From positions 1 through 8,106 of the forward strand of contig JAGLSM010000072.1 of NCBI GenBank assembly GCA_023135745.1: a stretch of 8,106 bases of DNA, given 5' to 3'. Shown piece after piece: positions 1-7,303 of this stretch. A program made the position numbers and the translations under genes. This DNA is from Spirochaetota bacterium. GTDB taxonomy: Bacteria; Spirochaetota; JAGLSM01. Every line of letters begins with the position of its first letter. Within the stretch, counting starts at the first letter, position 1. Under the pieces are notes generated by a model. That model ran no database searches and had not been told where the DNA came from. It worked only from the letters and a program-made list of their open reading frames with translations.

Positions 1-1
1 A

Positions 2-427
2 TCCAGCTTTCACAAGGCATGGATAGGTGCCACAATTTTTTCCTTTACAGGTTTCCTCCTTTTTGTCATTTTTCCAGAAACCCTGATAAAAATATTTATA
101 AGCACCGGAGAATTGACAAAGCATCCTCAGATGCTTTCTGTCGGAGCTGGTGCCGTACAAACCCTGGGTATAATGCTTCCGTTTCTGGGTTTCCAGATTA
201 TAGGAGCGACCCTCTTTCAGTCTCTTGGAAAAGCATACCAGGCATTTTTACTTTCAACATCACGCCAGTTTTTCTTTCTTATACCTCTTATCCTCATACT
301 CCCAAAAACAATGGGAATAAAAGGAATCTGGATCTCATTTCCAATCGCAAACGGACTCTCTGTTATTTTAACAGCCTTTGTTGTATTTTTTGAAATGAAA
401 AAACTCCGACAGGCAACTAAAAATTAG
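2..427 (+). CDS. MATE-family efflux transporter, C-terminal part (5' end outside window)
   Basis: This frame is open from the window edge to a TAG stop and gives the last 141 residues of a membrane transporter; family members are about 450 residues, so roughly the last third is present. The pattern is typical of the C-terminal half of MATE (MOP superfamily) proteins: a helix near the edge, a segment with PFLGFQIIGATLFQSLGKA, then LSTSRQFFFLIPLILILP, a G-I-K-G-I-W-I-S-F-P loop, a last membrane helix and a short basic tail. MATE proteins export drugs or metabolites in exchange for Na+ or H+ across the inner membrane; the substrate cannot be told from this part. A TTG at 113 could be mistaken for a start, but homology continues upstream to base 2. 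It is followed directly, in the same frame, by a peroxiredoxin remnant. Confidence 0.88.
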   Translation, partial: SSFHKAWIGATIFSFTGFLLFVIFPETLIKIFISTGELTKHPQMLSVGAGAVQTLGIMLPFLGFQIIGATLFQSLGKAYQAFLLSTSRQFFFLIPLILILPKTMGIKGIWISFPIANGLSVILTAFVVFFEMKKLRQATKN

Positions 428-643
428 AATAATCTAAAAGTAATTCTACTCAGCAATCCTGAACACAAAGTCATTGAAGCATTCGGAGCATGGCAGGAAA
501 AAAAGAACTACGGAAAAACATACATGGGAATTGTACGATCAACCTATCTTATTGATGAAAAGGGTAAAATTAAGCATATATGGAAAAGTGTAAAAGCAAA
601 AGGTCATGCGGAAAAAGTACTGGAAAAGGCCTGTTCAGTCTAG
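428..643 (+). pseudogene. bcp: Bcp/PrxQ-type peroxiredoxin, C-terminal remnant
   Basis: Directly after the MATE stop, the same frame encodes about 71 residues ending in TAG at 641-643. They match the C-terminal half of Bcp (thioredoxin-dependent thiol peroxidase): LLSNPEHKVIEAFGAW, then the family block YGKTYMGIVRSTYLID, then GKIKHIWKSVKAKGHAEKVL. Alignment from memory to E. coli Bcp (156 residues) places the first homologous residue near position 86. The whole N-terminal half, including the peroxidatic cysteine (TPGCT region), is therefore absent. It is not hidden in another frame, because those bases encode the normal MATE C-terminus. The only in-frame ATG is at 524, which would give about 39 residues, and no good ribosome site precedes the fragment. 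A 5' deletion remnant is the simplest reading. The codons are undamaged, so the loss may be recent. It is convergent with the exchanger gene, with 20 bases between them. Confidence 0.85.
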
Positions 644-663
644 TTTATTCCCACAGTACAATT

Positions 664-1626
664 CTAAGCATTTTGCACAATCAAAAAGACCATATATCCT
701 ACATATCCTGTAACAAATACGGCACCTTCCCACCTGTCGATTTTATGTTTTTTGCCTGTGAACATACTGATAAATAAAAGTAATGTCGCAAAAATTGCGA
801 CTCCAATATCCAAATTAATACCTTTAGTAATAGGAAGAGGTCTTATTATAGAAGAAATCCCAAGCACAAGCAGAACATTAAAGATATTTGAACCAACTAT
901 ATTACCAACCGCAATATCCACATTCTTTTTATAGGCTGCCATAGCTGATGTCGCAAGCTCAGGCAGCGATGTTCCAAATGCTACAACTGTAAGACCGATG
1001 AGTTTCTGACTCATTCCAAGGTTAGCGGCTATTTTCATTGATGAGTCTACAATCCACTTACCACCCAACGCAAGACCGGCAATTCCAATCACAATAAAAA
1101 AAATAGATTTTGAAAGCCCGTATACTTTGTCCTTTACCTCATCCTCTATACCTTTTACCTTATGCGAAATAGTAACTGAGTAGTATATGAATATTATAAA
1201 AAATGCCAGAAAAACTAAACCATCAGACCTTGTTAAGACAGACAGACCGGATTTATTAATTATAACGTCATTGGCAAGAATACCAAGCATGAGTACAGCA
1301 AGAAGACTAAATGGTATTTCCTTCCATACTGTACCCTTTACAACTTTAAGAGGATAAATAATTGATGATATTCCGAGAATGAGAAGAATATTAGTAGTAT
1401 TACTCCCTAAAATATTACCCAAAGCAAGACTGTTTGCCCCATTTAGGCTTGCTGTTACATTGACAAAAAGCTCCGGCATCGAAGAACCGAAGGCAACTAC
1501 AGTCAAACCGATAACAAGATCCGATATATTGAACTTCTTTGCTATAGAAGATGCGCCATCTATTAAGAAATCCGCGCCCTTAATAAGAACAACAAACCCC
1601 AGAAGAAGTAATAGAATTATCTCCAT
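664..1626 (-). CDS. yrbG: YrbG-type Ca2+/Na+ antiporter (CaCA family)
   Basis: A 320-residue inner-membrane protein with the duplicated Na_Ca_ex architecture. The first alpha repeat has GSSMPE at residues 47-52 and GNILGSN at 70-76. The second has GTSLPE at 218-223 and GNIVGSN at 241-247. The two halves are close copies (IGLTVVAFG occurs in both), joined by a charged cytoplasmic loop at about 155-170. The acidic residues E52 and E223 and the repeat asparagines form the ion site in this family. The length matches YrbG and related K+-independent exchangers, which extrude Ca2+ using the Na+ gradient. The ATG at 1626 is preceded by AAGGGA about 8 bases away. The gene begins 56 bases after the diguanylate cyclase stop on the same strand with no terminator between, so co-transcription is likely. 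Ion specificity is inferred from the family, not shown here. Confidence 0.93.
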   Translation of the reverse strand: MEIILLLLLGFVVLIKGADFLIDGASSIAKKFNISDLVIGLTVVAFGSSMPELFVNVTASLNGANSLALGNILGSNTTNILLILGISSIIYPLKVVKGTVWKEIPFSLLAVLMLGILANDVIINKSGLSVLTRSDGLVFLAFFIIFIYYSVTISHKVKGIEDEVKDKVYGLSKSIFFIVIGIAGLALGGKWIVDSSMKIAANLGMSQKLIGLTVVAFGTSLPELATSAMAAYKKNVDIAVGNIVGSNIFNVLLVLGISSIIRPLPITKGINLDIGVAIFATLLLFISMFTGKKHKIDRWEGAVFVTGYVGYMVFLIVQNA

Positions 1627-1682
1627 TATAGAATCCCTTTTATTTTGCTCAAAACCATTAGCTAATTAACCTCTATGAAACA

Positions 1683-2807
1683 TTATTCCAGCTTTTCTTG
1701 AAGAATTCCATTGCCGTTTATAGAAGAAACCTGATTCCGACCGTTTTCTTTGGAAAAATACAAGGCTTTATCCGCAATATCAATTAATTCTTCTTCAGTT
1801 CCTATATGATTTTCCTTGATTGATGCAATTCCTCCGGATATTGTCAGTTTAAATGAAGACCCCATGTACTCATAGATCTTTGCCTCAATCTTCTTTCGTA
1901 TCTTTTCTGCCAGATGAATAGCACCGTTCTGATTGGTTTCAGGCAAAATCAGACAAAATTCCTCTCCGCCATACCTGCATGGTAAATCTATCTGCCTTAA
2001 ATTATTTTTTATGATTTTAGATACTTCAAACAATGCCCTATCACCGGTAAGATGGCCAAATTTATCATTTATATTTTTAAAGTTATCAATGTCAAAAAAA
2101 ATTAGCGACATATCAAGATTGTACCTCTTTGTCCTTTTGAATTCATCATTAAGCCTTCTTAGAAAGTAACGTTTTGCGAATAACTTGGTTAAGCTGTCAG
2201 TAATCGCAAGCTCATATAATTTTGCGTTATCGATGGCTATTGCCGCCTGAATGGAAAGATAATTGAGAACTTCCATCTCAAAATCGGTAAAATAAGTCCC
2301 ATCTATTTTATTTACAGCTTCCATAACCCCTATTATATTGCCGTTAACAACAAGAGGAACAGCTATCAGAGAGTTTGTTGTGAACTCGGTTTTTTTATCC
2401 GCTATTGATGAGAATCTTTCGTCCTTTTTGGCATCCTTAATTAGAATCGGGTTACCATGCTGCCATACCCACCCGGCTATTCCTTCTCCAAGATCTAAGG
2501 AAATATTCTGCAAATTTTCTTTTTCATCCTCATTGGTTAAATAGGCAAATTTGAGCTGATTAATTTCCGTGTCAACAAGCAGAATACTGCTCCTTCGGCA
2601 CTCCATCAGTATTTTTGTCTGATCGAGTATATTTTTCAGTACCATAGTCTTATCAAGCGAGGAGGTTATTACTGAATTAACACGGATCAATGCTTTGAAT
2701 TTTCTCACTACTTCCCTATTATGATCAAGCTCATTCATCAAATGCTTAACTACGGTATAATCCTTTTTATGTTCTATTTTTTTATTAATTATTTTCTTTT
2801 TCGGCAT
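1683..2807 (-). CDS. GAF-GGDEF diguanylate cyclase
   Basis: A 374-residue soluble protein with no membrane segment. Residues 1-45 are a basic, probably helical leader; 50-197 form a GAF sensor domain (LGEGIAGWV near 106, IAVPLVVNGNIIGVMEAVNK at 148-167); 201-362 form the GGDEF domain. The catalytic signature is GGEEF at 280-284. FFDIDNFKNIND at 237-248 supplies the metal-binding aspartate D239 and, with GHLTGD at 251-256, the guanine-contacting N247 and D256. All key residues are present, so it should condense two GTP into c-di-GMP. RQID at 271-274 lies exactly five residues before GGEEF, the position of the inhibitory I-site, which predicts product feedback. The usual D-x-L-T-x-L-x-N-R motif is slightly altered (LTKLFAKR). 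The GAF ligand is unknown. The ATG at 2807 has GAGGAAG about 9 bases upstream. There is no EAL domain, so no phosphodiesterase activity is expected. Confidence 0.95.
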   Translation of the reverse strand: MPKKKIINKKIEHKKDYTVVKHLMNELDHNREVVRKFKALIRVNSVITSSLDKTMVLKNILDQTKILMECRRSSILLVDTEINQLKFAYLTNEDEKENLQNISLDLGEGIAGWVWQHGNPILIKDAKKDERFSSIADKKTEFTTNSLIAVPLVVNGNIIGVMEAVNKIDGTYFTDFEMEVLNYLSIQAAIAIDNAKLYELAITDSLTKLFAKRYFLRRLNDEFKRTKRYNLDMSLIFFDIDNFKNINDKFGHLTGDRALFEVSKIIKNNLRQIDLPCRYGGEEFCLILPETNQNGAIHLAEKIRKKIEAKIYEYMGSSFKLTISGGIASIKENHIGTEEELIDIADKALYFSKENGRNQVSSINGNGILQEKLE

Positions 2808-2827
2808 ATAACATTTCTTCCTCAGAG

Positions 2828-2846
2828 CAGTTTACTAAAAAAACTG
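2828..2846 (-). promoter_or_regulatory. Small inverted repeat in the cyclase leader
   Basis: CAGTTT and AAACTG arms (6 bases each) flank a 7-base loop. They lie at or just after the predicted transcription start and just upstream of the ribosome site of the GAF-GGDEF gene. It could be a weak leader hairpin or an operator half-site pair. The arms are short and AT-rich, so chance is a real alternative. Confidence 0.2.
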
Positions 2847-2847
2847 A

Positions 2848-2875
2848 CTTATATTCACCAATCCAGACGTTTCAA
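2848..2875 (-). promoter_or_regulatory. Candidate sigma-70 promoter of the GAF-GGDEF gene
   Basis: On the minus strand, TTGAAA (2875-2870) and TATAAG (2853-2848) are separated by 16 bases, each matching the consensus at five of six positions. The start would fall near 2841, giving a leader of about 34 bases before the ATG at 2807. The -35 box lies inside an imperfect palindrome, AGACGTTTCAATGTCT (2865-2880), which could be a regulator site. The prediction rests on sequence match only, in an AT-rich region. Confidence 0.4.
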
Positions 2876-2965
2876 TGTCTTAAGTATATTTTTATAATAA
2901 TTGATATTATTACACATTTATTTAAAAAATGAAATTAAAACCTGTAAATAAAACATAAGCGGCTG

Positions 2966-5401
2966 CTACACCCTCGCCCCAATCTCTATCACATTTCCAC
3001 CGAGCATCTTAGCATGCTCCGGATGACAAGTAAAAAACAATAGCTGTCTTTGCGAAGCAAACTTTTGTAAAACTTCCACAGCCTTCTCCCTGCGTACAGG
3101 ATCAAGATCGACCAGCGGATCATCCATTGCCAGGAAACCGGGAGCATCGCCAAGAAAGAACTCGCCCATACAAAGCCGCAGGGCCAGAGCCACTACATCA
3201 CGGGTACCGTCCGAAAGAAGATTATAAGTCAGCACTGTCCCATTATCACGGATAATGTCTCCGGGCAAACCATTTTCTACATTGACTGATTTGTAGCGTT
3301 TTTCTGTGATCAGGCTAATATATGAAGCGAGCTTTTTTTCAAGACCTTCATATGTGCTGCTGTCCATTTGATCCATCATTTCTTCTGACAATTCCCTGAT
3401 TCTATTGATAGCTTCTCCACGCCCCAGCTGCAGTTTAAACGCAGTCTCTTTATCTCTTAAATCTACCAGTAATTCTTCGGCTGTAGATTCCGGCATCATG
3501 CTTATAATACCTGATATTTCCCGCAATAAATCATTTTTATATTCCCTGTTGTCTTCCAGGTCTTTTTCAGCCTTTTTAAATTCTTCCACAAATGCATCCA
3601 GATCACTAATGTTATCCGGTAAAGGTTTAAGCTTATTTAATTTTTTTTCCAGTTGTTTTTTACGTCCTGTTATTCCGGCTAATTCTTCTTCCATCAATTG
3701 ATCTAGGGTTTCATAGGCATTTACATAATCATCTATTTTCCTGGTTATTTGAGTTATGTTTTCATTTAGTTCTTTTTTCTTTACCTCGCCCATAACCCTT
3801 TCTTTCGCTACATCCACAAGAGGTCTCTCGCACTTAATATTACCAAGCTTCTTTATTTCTAATTCCAATTTCTCAAAACTATCTTTATCCAGTTCTGTCT
3901 TTATATTCTTTTGAGCATTTTGAAAATCGTTTTTTATATCCGCATATACCTTATGTAATTTTTTAGCTTCTGTTAACGATGTCACTTTTTTCTTATCCAA
4001 CAGGTTCTTGAGCTTAGTGTTCGCGTTATTGAGACTTTCTTCAATTTTTTTAAAACCACTTGAACTGGATTCAATTTCCATTTCCCAATCAGGATGAGAC
4101 ATCGTAATACGTCTGGAAGCTTTTAGTTGGATTACCTGGTCCTTGTTTAATTTTTGCTGCTTTTTATTCGAAAAGTCCTGCTGAACATTAATGGATGTTT
4201 CTTTTTTTGCTGTAAATTTAAGGGCAAGTTCTCCGGCCATTAAACCTGCATTTATTTTTTCCACATCCTGATTTGCTGCTATAATTTTATCCAGCTCATC
4301 TTCATTAAGGACCGGAGTACTGTCCATCTTTTCTTTTTTCTTATCCAGAGCTGCTTTTAATTTCTTAACACGTTCAAATTTGTCACGAAGCTCTTTATTT
4401 TTTTCGAGAAGTTTGGCGGTGTTTTCTTCTTCTATCAGTTCTTTAATATTCTGACTAAGATCAGGCAATTCCTTTTTTGATTTTTCAAGATCGCTTTCCA
4501 GTACCGGCCATTCTTTCAATGCTTTTTTACATTCGCTAAGTTCTTTGTTTAATAATTTTAATTCACTTGTCAAACCCCGGCTTTCCCGCGCATCTGTGAT
4601 TATAGATTTATTTTTTTCAACATAAATTCGAAATTTTTCTATTTCATCTGCAGCTTTGTGAACCTGTTTATTTTTCCCGTCCAGTTCTGATTCATACCGG
4701 AGCGCTTCTTCCAGATCCAGTTTTACCTGCTCTTTTTTATAAAATGCCTGTGAAATTAGTCCCAGCTCTTTTTGATAGGGATTATGAATGCCTCGTCCAT
4801 TTTCAGGATAGGCCTCATCCCTGTCCCATCGGGAGAATTTTTCGTTATATCTTTCCTCAATCAATTCACGTAGTTTATCCAGAGGCACACCATCTGTTTC
4901 CAGGAGGGATCGTCTCAAGATATCACCCATATTTTGAATAGTCTCCGGGTAGTCATCCCTTAGATCCGTAAGGGTTTGTGATAAGCCGGATTGGCGGGTT
5001 AACAAAACAGACTTGAATGTCCCTTCACCGGCCGGCAGCATCCGGGCCAATTTTTCTTCTATAGCGTCTTCCCCTGTAAGAATTTCTCCGCCTTCTAATT
5101 TCAAAACTGCTTCGATAGTTTCACCCCAGGTCTTAATGAGTGTAAATAACTTGCCATTATGAATAATCTCAAGTTCAACCCCGGCAGTATCTCCACCAAG
5201 AGGAATAAACGATTTCATATCCGTATCAAAACTTCTTTTATTTAGTTTTGCCGGAGTAAAAAGCACACTTAGAAGGGCATTAAAAACTGTTGATTTACCT
5301 GCTTCGTTGGGACCGAGAATTACATTAAGCCCTTTATCAAATTCAATTGATCTATTTTTAATTCCCGCGAAGGGATTGAGGAGTATTTTTTGCAATATCA
5401 C
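2966..5401 (-). CDS. SbcC/Rad50/YhaN-like SMC-type ATPase
   Basis: An 811-residue ABC/SMC-type ATPase, the partner of the nuclease encoded just upstream. The N-terminal lobe has Walker A GPNEAGKST at 30-38 and a Q-loop near Q137. The C-terminal lobe has the signature LSDGTRD at 729-735, Walker B ending in D760-D761 within FLAMDDPLVDLDP, a D-loop at 764-767 and the switch histidine H793 in TCHPEH. Residues of about 215-380 and 450-700 are highly charged coiled coil. There is no CxxC zinc hook: the centre has isolated cysteines only (C291, C524). Instead the coil is interrupted at about 385-445 by a stretch that looks beta-rich. This and the DDP Walker B resemble YhaN-type ATPases more than classical SbcC. 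The start is GTG at 5401, overlapping the nuclease stop as GTGA, with a strong GGAGG seven bases upstream. It should drive DNA end recognition and processing by the partner nuclease. Confidence 0.9.
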   Translation of the reverse strand: MILQKILLNPFAGIKNRSIEFDKGLNVILGPNEAGKSTVFNALLSVLFTPAKLNKRSFDTDMKSFIPLGGDTAGVELEIIHNGKLFTLIKTWGETIEAVLKLEGGEILTGEDAIEEKLARMLPAGEGTFKSVLLTRQSGLSQTLTDLRDDYPETIQNMGDILRRSLLETDGVPLDKLRELIEERYNEKFSRWDRDEAYPENGRGIHNPYQKELGLISQAFYKKEQVKLDLEEALRYESELDGKNKQVHKAADEIEKFRIYVEKNKSIITDARESRGLTSELKLLNKELSECKKALKEWPVLESDLEKSKKELPDLSQNIKELIEEENTAKLLEKNKELRDKFERVKKLKAALDKKKEKMDSTPVLNEDELDKIIAANQDVEKINAGLMAGELALKFTAKKETSINVQQDFSNKKQQKLNKDQVIQLKASRRITMSHPDWEMEIESSSSGFKKIEESLNNANTKLKNLLDKKKVTSLTEAKKLHKVYADIKNDFQNAQKNIKTELDKDSFEKLELEIKKLGNIKCERPLVDVAKERVMGEVKKKELNENITQITRKIDDYVNAYETLDQLMEEELAGITGRKKQLEKKLNKLKPLPDNISDLDAFVEEFKKAEKDLEDNREYKNDLLREISGIISMMPESTAEELLVDLRDKETAFKLQLGRGEAINRIRELSEEMMDQMDSSTYEGLEKKLASYISLITEKRYKSVNVENGLPGDIIRDNGTVLTYNLLSDGTRDVVALALRLCMGEFFLGDAPGFLAMDDPLVDLDPVRREKAVEVLQKFASQRQLLFFTCHPEHAKMLGGNVIEIGARV

Positions 5402-6513
5402 TTGCGCACCTCCGCTATCAGTTCATAAGCCATTTGCAGCGTTTCCTGGTCACCTCTTTCGACCAGTTTATTAAGCAGGATATATGGAAAAGATCCTTCG
5501 CTGAATTCCTTTTGAATCCTTTCAAGCGTAATTTCTTCCATTACGCCCTCTGCATTCCAATCGAGATACAGTACCATTTCTCTTATTTTATCACGTACCT
5601 TATTCAGCTTGACCTTGTCCCCGGCCGGTATCACACCCTCTAAAATTAGACGCAGCATGGTTTTTTCATAATCAGAATTTGCATATTCGTCTGCCAGTTT
5701 TTCTATATCATCCCGGCCGGCCAGTTTCACTTTAGTTTCCAGGAAACTATTTGTACCGGTGTTAAGCGATGTTACGTTGACCTTTTTATCGTCATTAATT
5801 TCTATAATAAATGCAGATCCCTGATGACGGCAGTCAAAGCCGTCCGGCTCAGGGGTACCCGGAAAAAAGATTCTGTCCTTCGGCCCCGTCTTCTCAGGAT
5901 AAGTGAGATGGGTATGACCCAGAAGCCAGGCATCCAGTCCGCACGCAGTTAAAGCTGACTTTGTCATGGGAAAGTATTTTTTATCAAAATCCGGCGAGAC
6001 CCCCTCAAGACTGCCGTGAGCTATACCAATATGAAATAAGACTGCCTCGTCTTTTTGATGGTCATTAATCCATTTGATAGAATTTTTAGAAGAATGTTTG
6101 GCATCGCATGGACAAGCATAAATGTGAGCATCAACATCGTCAAGTGTCAACGAATAGACTTTTTTTTCACTCAGTATTTTCACATTATCTCCGGAACTGT
6201 CTATAAAAGTATACCAGAGGTCCTTTTGGCCTGGAGAGATGTAATCATGATTACCCGGTAAAATTAATACAGAGTTACCCTGAAACTCATTTATAATCTG
6301 AGCCGCCCTGATGATGTCCTTCTTGTCGACTTTTACTCTATTAAAAAGATCACCGGCTATTACAAAGATTCGGCATTGTTCTTTATTTGCAGTTTCCACC
6401 ATATTAGCTAATGTTTGAAACCGGGCCTCAATAAGTTTTTCACGTACTTCTTCATAAGCGGCAAATTTCATTCCCAGATGTATGTCAGCTGTGTGAAATA
6501 TTTTAAGAGGCAT
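5398..6513 (-). CDS. SbcD/Mre11/YhaO-like metallophosphoesterase (DNA exonuclease subunit)
   Basis: A 371-residue calcineurin-type phosphoesterase with every metal-site motif in order: D10-x-H12 (TADIHLG), GD at 54-55 (IAGDLFNR), GNHD at 87-90, H166 in GIAHGS, and GHTH at 199-202. These coordinate two metals, normally Mn2+, for phosphodiester cleavage. The order and spacing match SbcD, Mre11 and B. subtilis YhaO. A C-terminal region of about 100 residues, from about 270, is charged and helical, suited to capping or binding the ATPase. The ATG at 6513 follows an AAGGGA ribosome site. The downstream ATPase gene overlaps the stop by four bases, so the two are translationally coupled. Together they should form a cytoplasmic Mre11-Rad50-type complex that trims DNA ends or hairpins. 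The substrate preference is inferred from the family. Confidence 0.93.
   Translation of the reverse strand: MPLKIFHTADIHLGMKFAAYEEVREKLIEARFQTLANMVETANKEQCRIFVIAGDLFNRVKVDKKDIIRAAQIINEFQGNSVLILPGNHDYISPGQKDLWYTFIDSSGDNVKILSEKKVYSLTLDDVDAHIYACPCDAKHSSKNSIKWINDHQKDEAVLFHIGIAHGSLEGVSPDFDKKYFPMTKSALTACGLDAWLLGHTHLTYPEKTGPKDRIFFPGTPEPDGFDCRHQGSAFIIEINDDKKVNVTSLNTGTNSFLETKVKLAGRDDIEKLADEYANSDYEKTMLRLILEGVIPAGDKVKLNKVRDKIREMVLYLDWNAEGVMEEITLERIQKEFSEGSFPYILLNKLVERGDQETLQMAYELIAEVRK
5407..5413 (-). promoter_or_regulatory. Ribosome binding site that fixes the GTG start of the ATPase gene
   Basis: The minus-strand sequence GGAGGTG lies inside the last codons of the nuclease gene. Its GGAGG core is seven bases before the GTG at 5401-5399. 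This strong site supports the unusual GTG start and the coupled translation of the pair. Confidence 0.75.
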
Positions 6514-6529
6514 AATTTTCCCTTTATCA

Positions 6530-6549
6530 TTTTATGTTTATACATAAAA
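6530..6549 (-). promoter_or_regulatory. Inverted repeat in the leader of the nuclease-ATPase operon
   Basis: TTTTATG and CATAAAA arms (7 bases) surround a 6-base TTTATA loop, placed seven bases before the AAGGGA ribosome site of the nuclease gene. It could be a leader hairpin affecting translation or a protein-binding palindrome. It is all A/T except for one G-C pair, so its stability is low. Confidence 0.22.
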
Positions 6550-6554
6550 ACTTA

Positions 6555-6567
6555 TGCAATTATTGCA
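6555..6567 (-). promoter_or_regulatory. 13-base palindrome TGCAATTATTGCA, possible operator
   Basis: Perfect 6-base arms, TGCAAT and ATTGCA, surround a single central base. The site lies between the candidate -10 box (6584-6589) and the nuclease start, where a bound repressor could block transcription. No family of regulator can be assigned. Confidence 0.25.
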
Positions 6568-6583
6568 GATTTTATTCTAAAAA

Positions 6584-6589
6584 ATTATA
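6584..6589 (-). promoter_or_regulatory. Candidate -10 box of the nuclease-ATPase operon
   Basis: A perfect TATAAT on the minus strand, with only a weak TTATTA at the -35 position 17 bases upstream. The leader to the ATG at 6513 would be about 64 bases. The operon needs its own promoter because a terminator precedes it, but in such AT-rich DNA a TATAAT can occur by chance. Confidence 0.3.
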
Positions 6590-6685
6590 TGTTAAATCTT
6601 ATAAATTAATAATCTATGTACAATTCCAAAATACACCATCATAGCTTATGAAATTTTTATGCTAAAGTTAAGTATTATAAAAATA

Positions 6686-6723
6686 AAAAAACCGTCCCTA
6701 TTTTTATTTCAGGAACGGTTTTT
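6686..6723 (-). terminator. Rho-independent terminator after the secreted-protein genes
   Basis: Arms at about 6687-6699 and 6711-6723 form a stem with the core AACCGTCCCT against AGGAACGGTT (one mismatch), extended by A-T pairs, with an 11-base loop. Read on the minus strand, the stem is followed by a run of T (TTTTTTTATTTTTAT), as expected for transcripts of the gene ending at 6768. It separates the secreted-protein unit from the nuclease-ATPase operon. The plus-strand T run is shorter, and no plus-strand gene needs it. Confidence 0.85.
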
Positions 6724-6767
6724 CAATAACATTAAAAAATAAAAACTCTTATAATTCGCTGTATTTA

Positions 6768-7298
6768 TTACTCAGTAACGGCTGACGCATTTCTAATAAT
6801 TGTATTTGTATACTTTATCAAAGCTTTAGCATCCCTTAACCTGGCAGGAATTTGTTTTGCAAGTTTTATAAGCCGTTTAACAACCTTGCGTGCTTTTTTA
6901 ATCCTTTTCCACCATTTCCTGGGAGAACACGGCTTTGCTGCTTTTCTTACCCGTTTTGCGACATATAAATGATAATTATTTACCTGTAAATAATACTTGG
7001 TCAATCTGTAAGCTCGTTGTGTAGCATTCAAAATTGCTTTGATCAGTTTCCTCTTTCTAGAAGAACCAGGCATACGGTTAACGTTTTTTTTTGCACGGTT
7101 TAAGTTTCTATCAACAGATGCAATCTTTCTTTTAAAATTTCTAACTCTCTTTTTCACACCATTAACTTTCTTTGTTAATTTTCTGACTATCTTTCTACAC
7201 TTGCTTTTAATACTGGCATTAACATAGGCAGGCATTAAAAATGAAAAAGTAATTGTTAACATTAGAGCCCATTTTATAAAACTTTTTTTAAATAACAT
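6768..7298 (-). CDS. Highly basic secreted helical protein, function unknown
   Basis: I do not recognise this 176-residue protein. Residues 1-28 are a clear Sec signal peptide: basic start (FKKSFIK), hydrophobic core, and VNA before the cut after A28. The mature 148 residues contain 50 Lys+Arg and only three acidic residues. Residues 38-76 show an unbroken heptad pattern: hydrophobic residues recur at alternating steps of 3 and 4 (V38, L41, V45, V48, V52, F55, I59, V62, L66, A69, V73, M76), with mainly K, R and N between. Further amphipathic helices follow, broken at PGSS (77-80), at PCSP (123-126) and at P151, suggesting a helical bundle. Two cysteines (C34, C124) could form a disulphide. 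The start chosen is the ATG at 7298, not the in-frame ATG at 7310, because GGAGGA sits just before the former. It follows the 165-residue secreted gene by 106 bases and ends before a terminator. A polyanion-binding or envelope role is only a guess. Confidence 0.8.
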   Translation of the reverse strand: MLFKKSFIKWALMLTITFSFLMPAYVNASIKSKCRKIVRKLTKKVNGVKKRVRNFKRKIASVDRNLNRAKKNVNRMPGSSRKRKLIKAILNATQRAYRLTKYYLQVNNYHLYVAKRVRKAAKPCSPRKWWKRIKKARKVVKRLIKLAKQIPARLRDAKALIKYTNTIIRNASAVTE

Positions 7299-7303
7299 TA
7301 AAT

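Noticed and set aside
19..393. A plus-strand open frame of 124 codons
   Set aside because: It overlaps the MATE C-terminus in another frame, has an unnatural composition (many Cys, Arg, Pro, Ser) and no recognisable domain.
425..643. A MATE-Bcp fusion protein made by reading through TAG at 425-427
   Set aside because: The two parts share a frame, but MATE ends at its normal length with a usual basic tail, and the Bcp part lacks its catalytic half. No suppression signal is visible. A shared frame occurs one time in three by chance.
664..6513. Plus-strand open frames of 60-98 codons opposite the leftward genes
   Set aside because: They are antisense to well-supported conserved genes, show no family motifs and lack ribosome sites.
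2966..6513. An anti-phage defence island built on the nuclease-ATPase pair
   Set aside because: The pair looks like a housekeeping SbcCD/YhaON-type repair module. No restriction, toxin, CRISPR or mobile-element gene lies nearby to support a defence role.
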